Positions 62,501 to 64,000 of a stretch of 64,000 nucleotides of DNA are shown here, piece by piece. Position 1 is the first letter of the stretch. The number at the start of each line of letters is the position of its first letter. Under the pieces are notes generated by a model that was not told the DNA's origin, did no database searches, and saw only the letters and a program-made list of their open reading frames with translations. Location: the NCBI GenBank assembly GCA_037179515.1, contig JAXCGZ010017026.1, positions 62,001 through 126,000 on the forward strand, written 5' to 3'. Source of the DNA: Halocaridina rubra. Its lineage: Eukaryota > Arthropoda > Malacostraca > Decapoda > Atyidae. The position numbers were made by a program, and so were the translations under genes.

Positions 62501-64000
62501 AAGAAAAATTTTCATTACAGAATTCTTCCAGACAAAGGGGAGATAAAGAAGATAATGACAGAAGATCAGGGGATGGGGCCTCATTAAGATTGTTATACAC
62601 AAATGCTGATGGATTAGCTGGTAAGGCAGTAGAATTAAAAGATAGGATTCACAACAGTAAGGCAGATATAGTAGCAATTACAGAGACTAAGTTGAGTGAG
62701 GACATAAACAGTGTCACAGTTTTTCCTAAGGGTTTCAGAATACTAAGGGTTGAAAGATCTGAGAGGACTGGTGGAGGGATAGCACTGCTCATAAGTGAAA
62801 GGATTCAAGTCGAAGAAATAAACTTGGCTATAGAAAGTGAGTTCAAGGAATTTCTTGTTGCTCGCATAAATACTGGGTCAGAGAGCATTATAATAACTGT
62901 TGTATACAACCCACCAAGGGACCAAAATAGGCTTGAAGTTTATGAGGAAAGTCATATAGGTACTATTGAAGTCATAAACTCAGTTGTTAACATGGCACGG
63001 GAAAAAAAATTTAGGATTTTGATTATGGGAGACTTTAATCATAAAGAGATAGATTGGATAAATCTTGACCCACACAGTGGTGAGGACTCATTCGGGGCAA
63101 GATTCCTAGATTGCGTACAAGGGAATTTCCTACACCAACATGTAATGGAACCAACAAGGGCCAGGGGTGGGGATGAGCCATCACTACTTGATCTAGTGTT
63201 CACAGATAATGTGTTGGATATTGAAAAAATTGAGTATGAACCACCAATTGGAAAGAGTGACCACTGTGTGTTGTTGATGGAGTATGTCATTGAAGATATT
63301 CTTCCTGAGAGTAGAGGCACTGAGGACATGAGGAGGAACTATCTGAAAGGAGATTACATCAAAATGAATGAGCTTTTTGCAGTTATTGACTGGAGAACCT
63401 TATTTTACAACAAATCTGTACAAGAAATGTATGACATCTTTTGTGAGAAATATGGGAAGATAGTAGATTGCTGCATACCTGTCACCAAAGTAGGTGTAAT
63501 TCATGCCGGAGAGAAATGGTTCGATAATGGGTGTAAAAGAGCTAAGGAGTGGAGAGACAAATGCTGGAAAAGGTATAGGAGGAGAAAAAACATAAATGCC
63601 TGGCAAACCTACAAAAGAGCAAGAAATGACTACCTAAGTAAAAGGAGAGAGGCAGAGAGAGACTATGAGAGGGACATCACCAGGAAGGCTAAAGAAAATC
63701 CCAAGCTTTTCCACAGCTTTATCAGAGGAAAACTGAAGGTAAAAGAACAGGTTTTAAGGCTAAAGAGAGCGGATGGAAGCATCACTGAGACGGATGAAGA
63801 GATCTGCAAAGAGTTGAACAAGGAGTTTCAGTCAGTATTTACAGTAGAAAATACCCCACCCCCTCAGATTGCAGTGATAGAAGCTCAAGGGCCGGTATTA
63901 GAGAACATCAACCTTACAGCCACAGAGGTATGCAAAGCGCTGATGGATTTAGATGTTCATAAAGCTACAGGTCCTGATGACATATCCCCCCATGTGCTTA
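61635..64000 (+). mobile_element. CR1-type LINE, 5' truncated in ORF1, cut by window end
   Basis: Starts at the AGAATATGGATGGAGAAAT point of ORF1 (compare 16489) after (CA)n, the same truncation-plus-CA arrangement as other copies. Continues through ORF1 and ORF2 to the window edge within the RT N-terminus. It is the best preserved ORF2 in the window and lacks the stops shared by the 17-20 and 24-27 kb copies. Confidence 0.9.
62551..64000 (+). CDS. CR1-type LINE ORF2 (endonuclease, linker, RT start), open to window end
   Basis: Reading the frame GDKEDNDRRSGDGASLRLLY, I find no stop from about 62551 to 64000 (over 480 codons); the true start is unclear because ORF2 overlaps the ORF1 end. Endonuclease: LYTNADGLAG, TETKLSED (Glu), MGDFNHKEIDW (Asp), GKSDHCVLLM (Asp-His). 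A basic linker (WRDKCWKRYRRRK) follows, then the RT N-terminus (HKATGPDDISPHVL). It keeps Trp in VIDWRTL and Gln in IEAQGPV where the duplicated copies have stops, so it represents the ancestral coding state. Confidence 0.87.

Overview
This window is a repeat-dense stretch of an animal nuclear genome. I find no host gene, no rRNA, no functional tRNA gene, no CRISPR array and nothing bacterial. Huge (TA)n and (TTA)n arrays, RTE-, CR1- and jockey/I-type LINEs, tRNA-derived SINEs, pogo/Tigger DNA transposons and a Mag-like Ty3/gypsy element together point to an arthropod, most likely a decapod crustacean. The taxon is an inference from repeat style, not from a marker gene.

Layout. 1-2.7 kb: (TA)n/(CATA)n arrays around two minus-strand CR1-type LINE 3' ends and a tRNA-derived SINE. 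2.7-6.2 kb: a nearly full-length but broken RTE-clade LINE, split by a second SINE family. 6.7-14.0 kb: an LTR retrotransposon on the minus strand with two 945-bp near-identical LTRs, PBS, PPT and a TSD; its 5.4-kb interior carries one 217-aa ORF and no recognisable pol. 14.1-28.4 kb: plus-strand CR1-type LINE copies placed head to tail, including a roughly 4-kb segmental duplication (about 17.2-21.3 and 24.1-28.4 kb) recognisable from shared stop codons. 28.4-30.9 kb: microsatellites, one SINE and some unassigned sequence. 30.9-40.0 kb: four more CR1-type copies head to tail on the minus strand, the last nearly full length (about 4.7 kb).

40.0-51.9 kb: a nest. A TIGD-like pogo element is split by a SINE, a 4.7-kb Tigger element with a broken transposase, a perfect-looking fold-back palindrome, and a Mag-like Ty3/gypsy element with apparently identical 182-bp LTRs whose 1,390-codon gag-pol frame is broken by one in-frame TGA. 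52.0-56.0 kb: a pogo MITE holding a large inverted repeat, a short hairpin repeat, and a second TIGD-like element. 56.1-59.1 kb: a jockey/I-superfamily LINE. 59.1-61.6 kb: a third TIGD-like element. 61.6-64 kb: a CR1-type LINE whose ORF2 is open to the window edge.

The elements work only as genomic parasites: LINE ORF1/ORF2 for target-primed reverse transcription, gag-pol for LTR retrotransposition, DDE transposases for cut-and-paste, and SINEs and the pol-less LTR element presumably mobilised in trans. The recurring theme is insertion into, or growth of, simple repeats: TA-flanked DNA transposons and LTR elements sit in (TA)n or (TAA)n, and CR1 copies are joined through (CA)n tails. I found no convincing undescribed functional system; the most novel items are structural.
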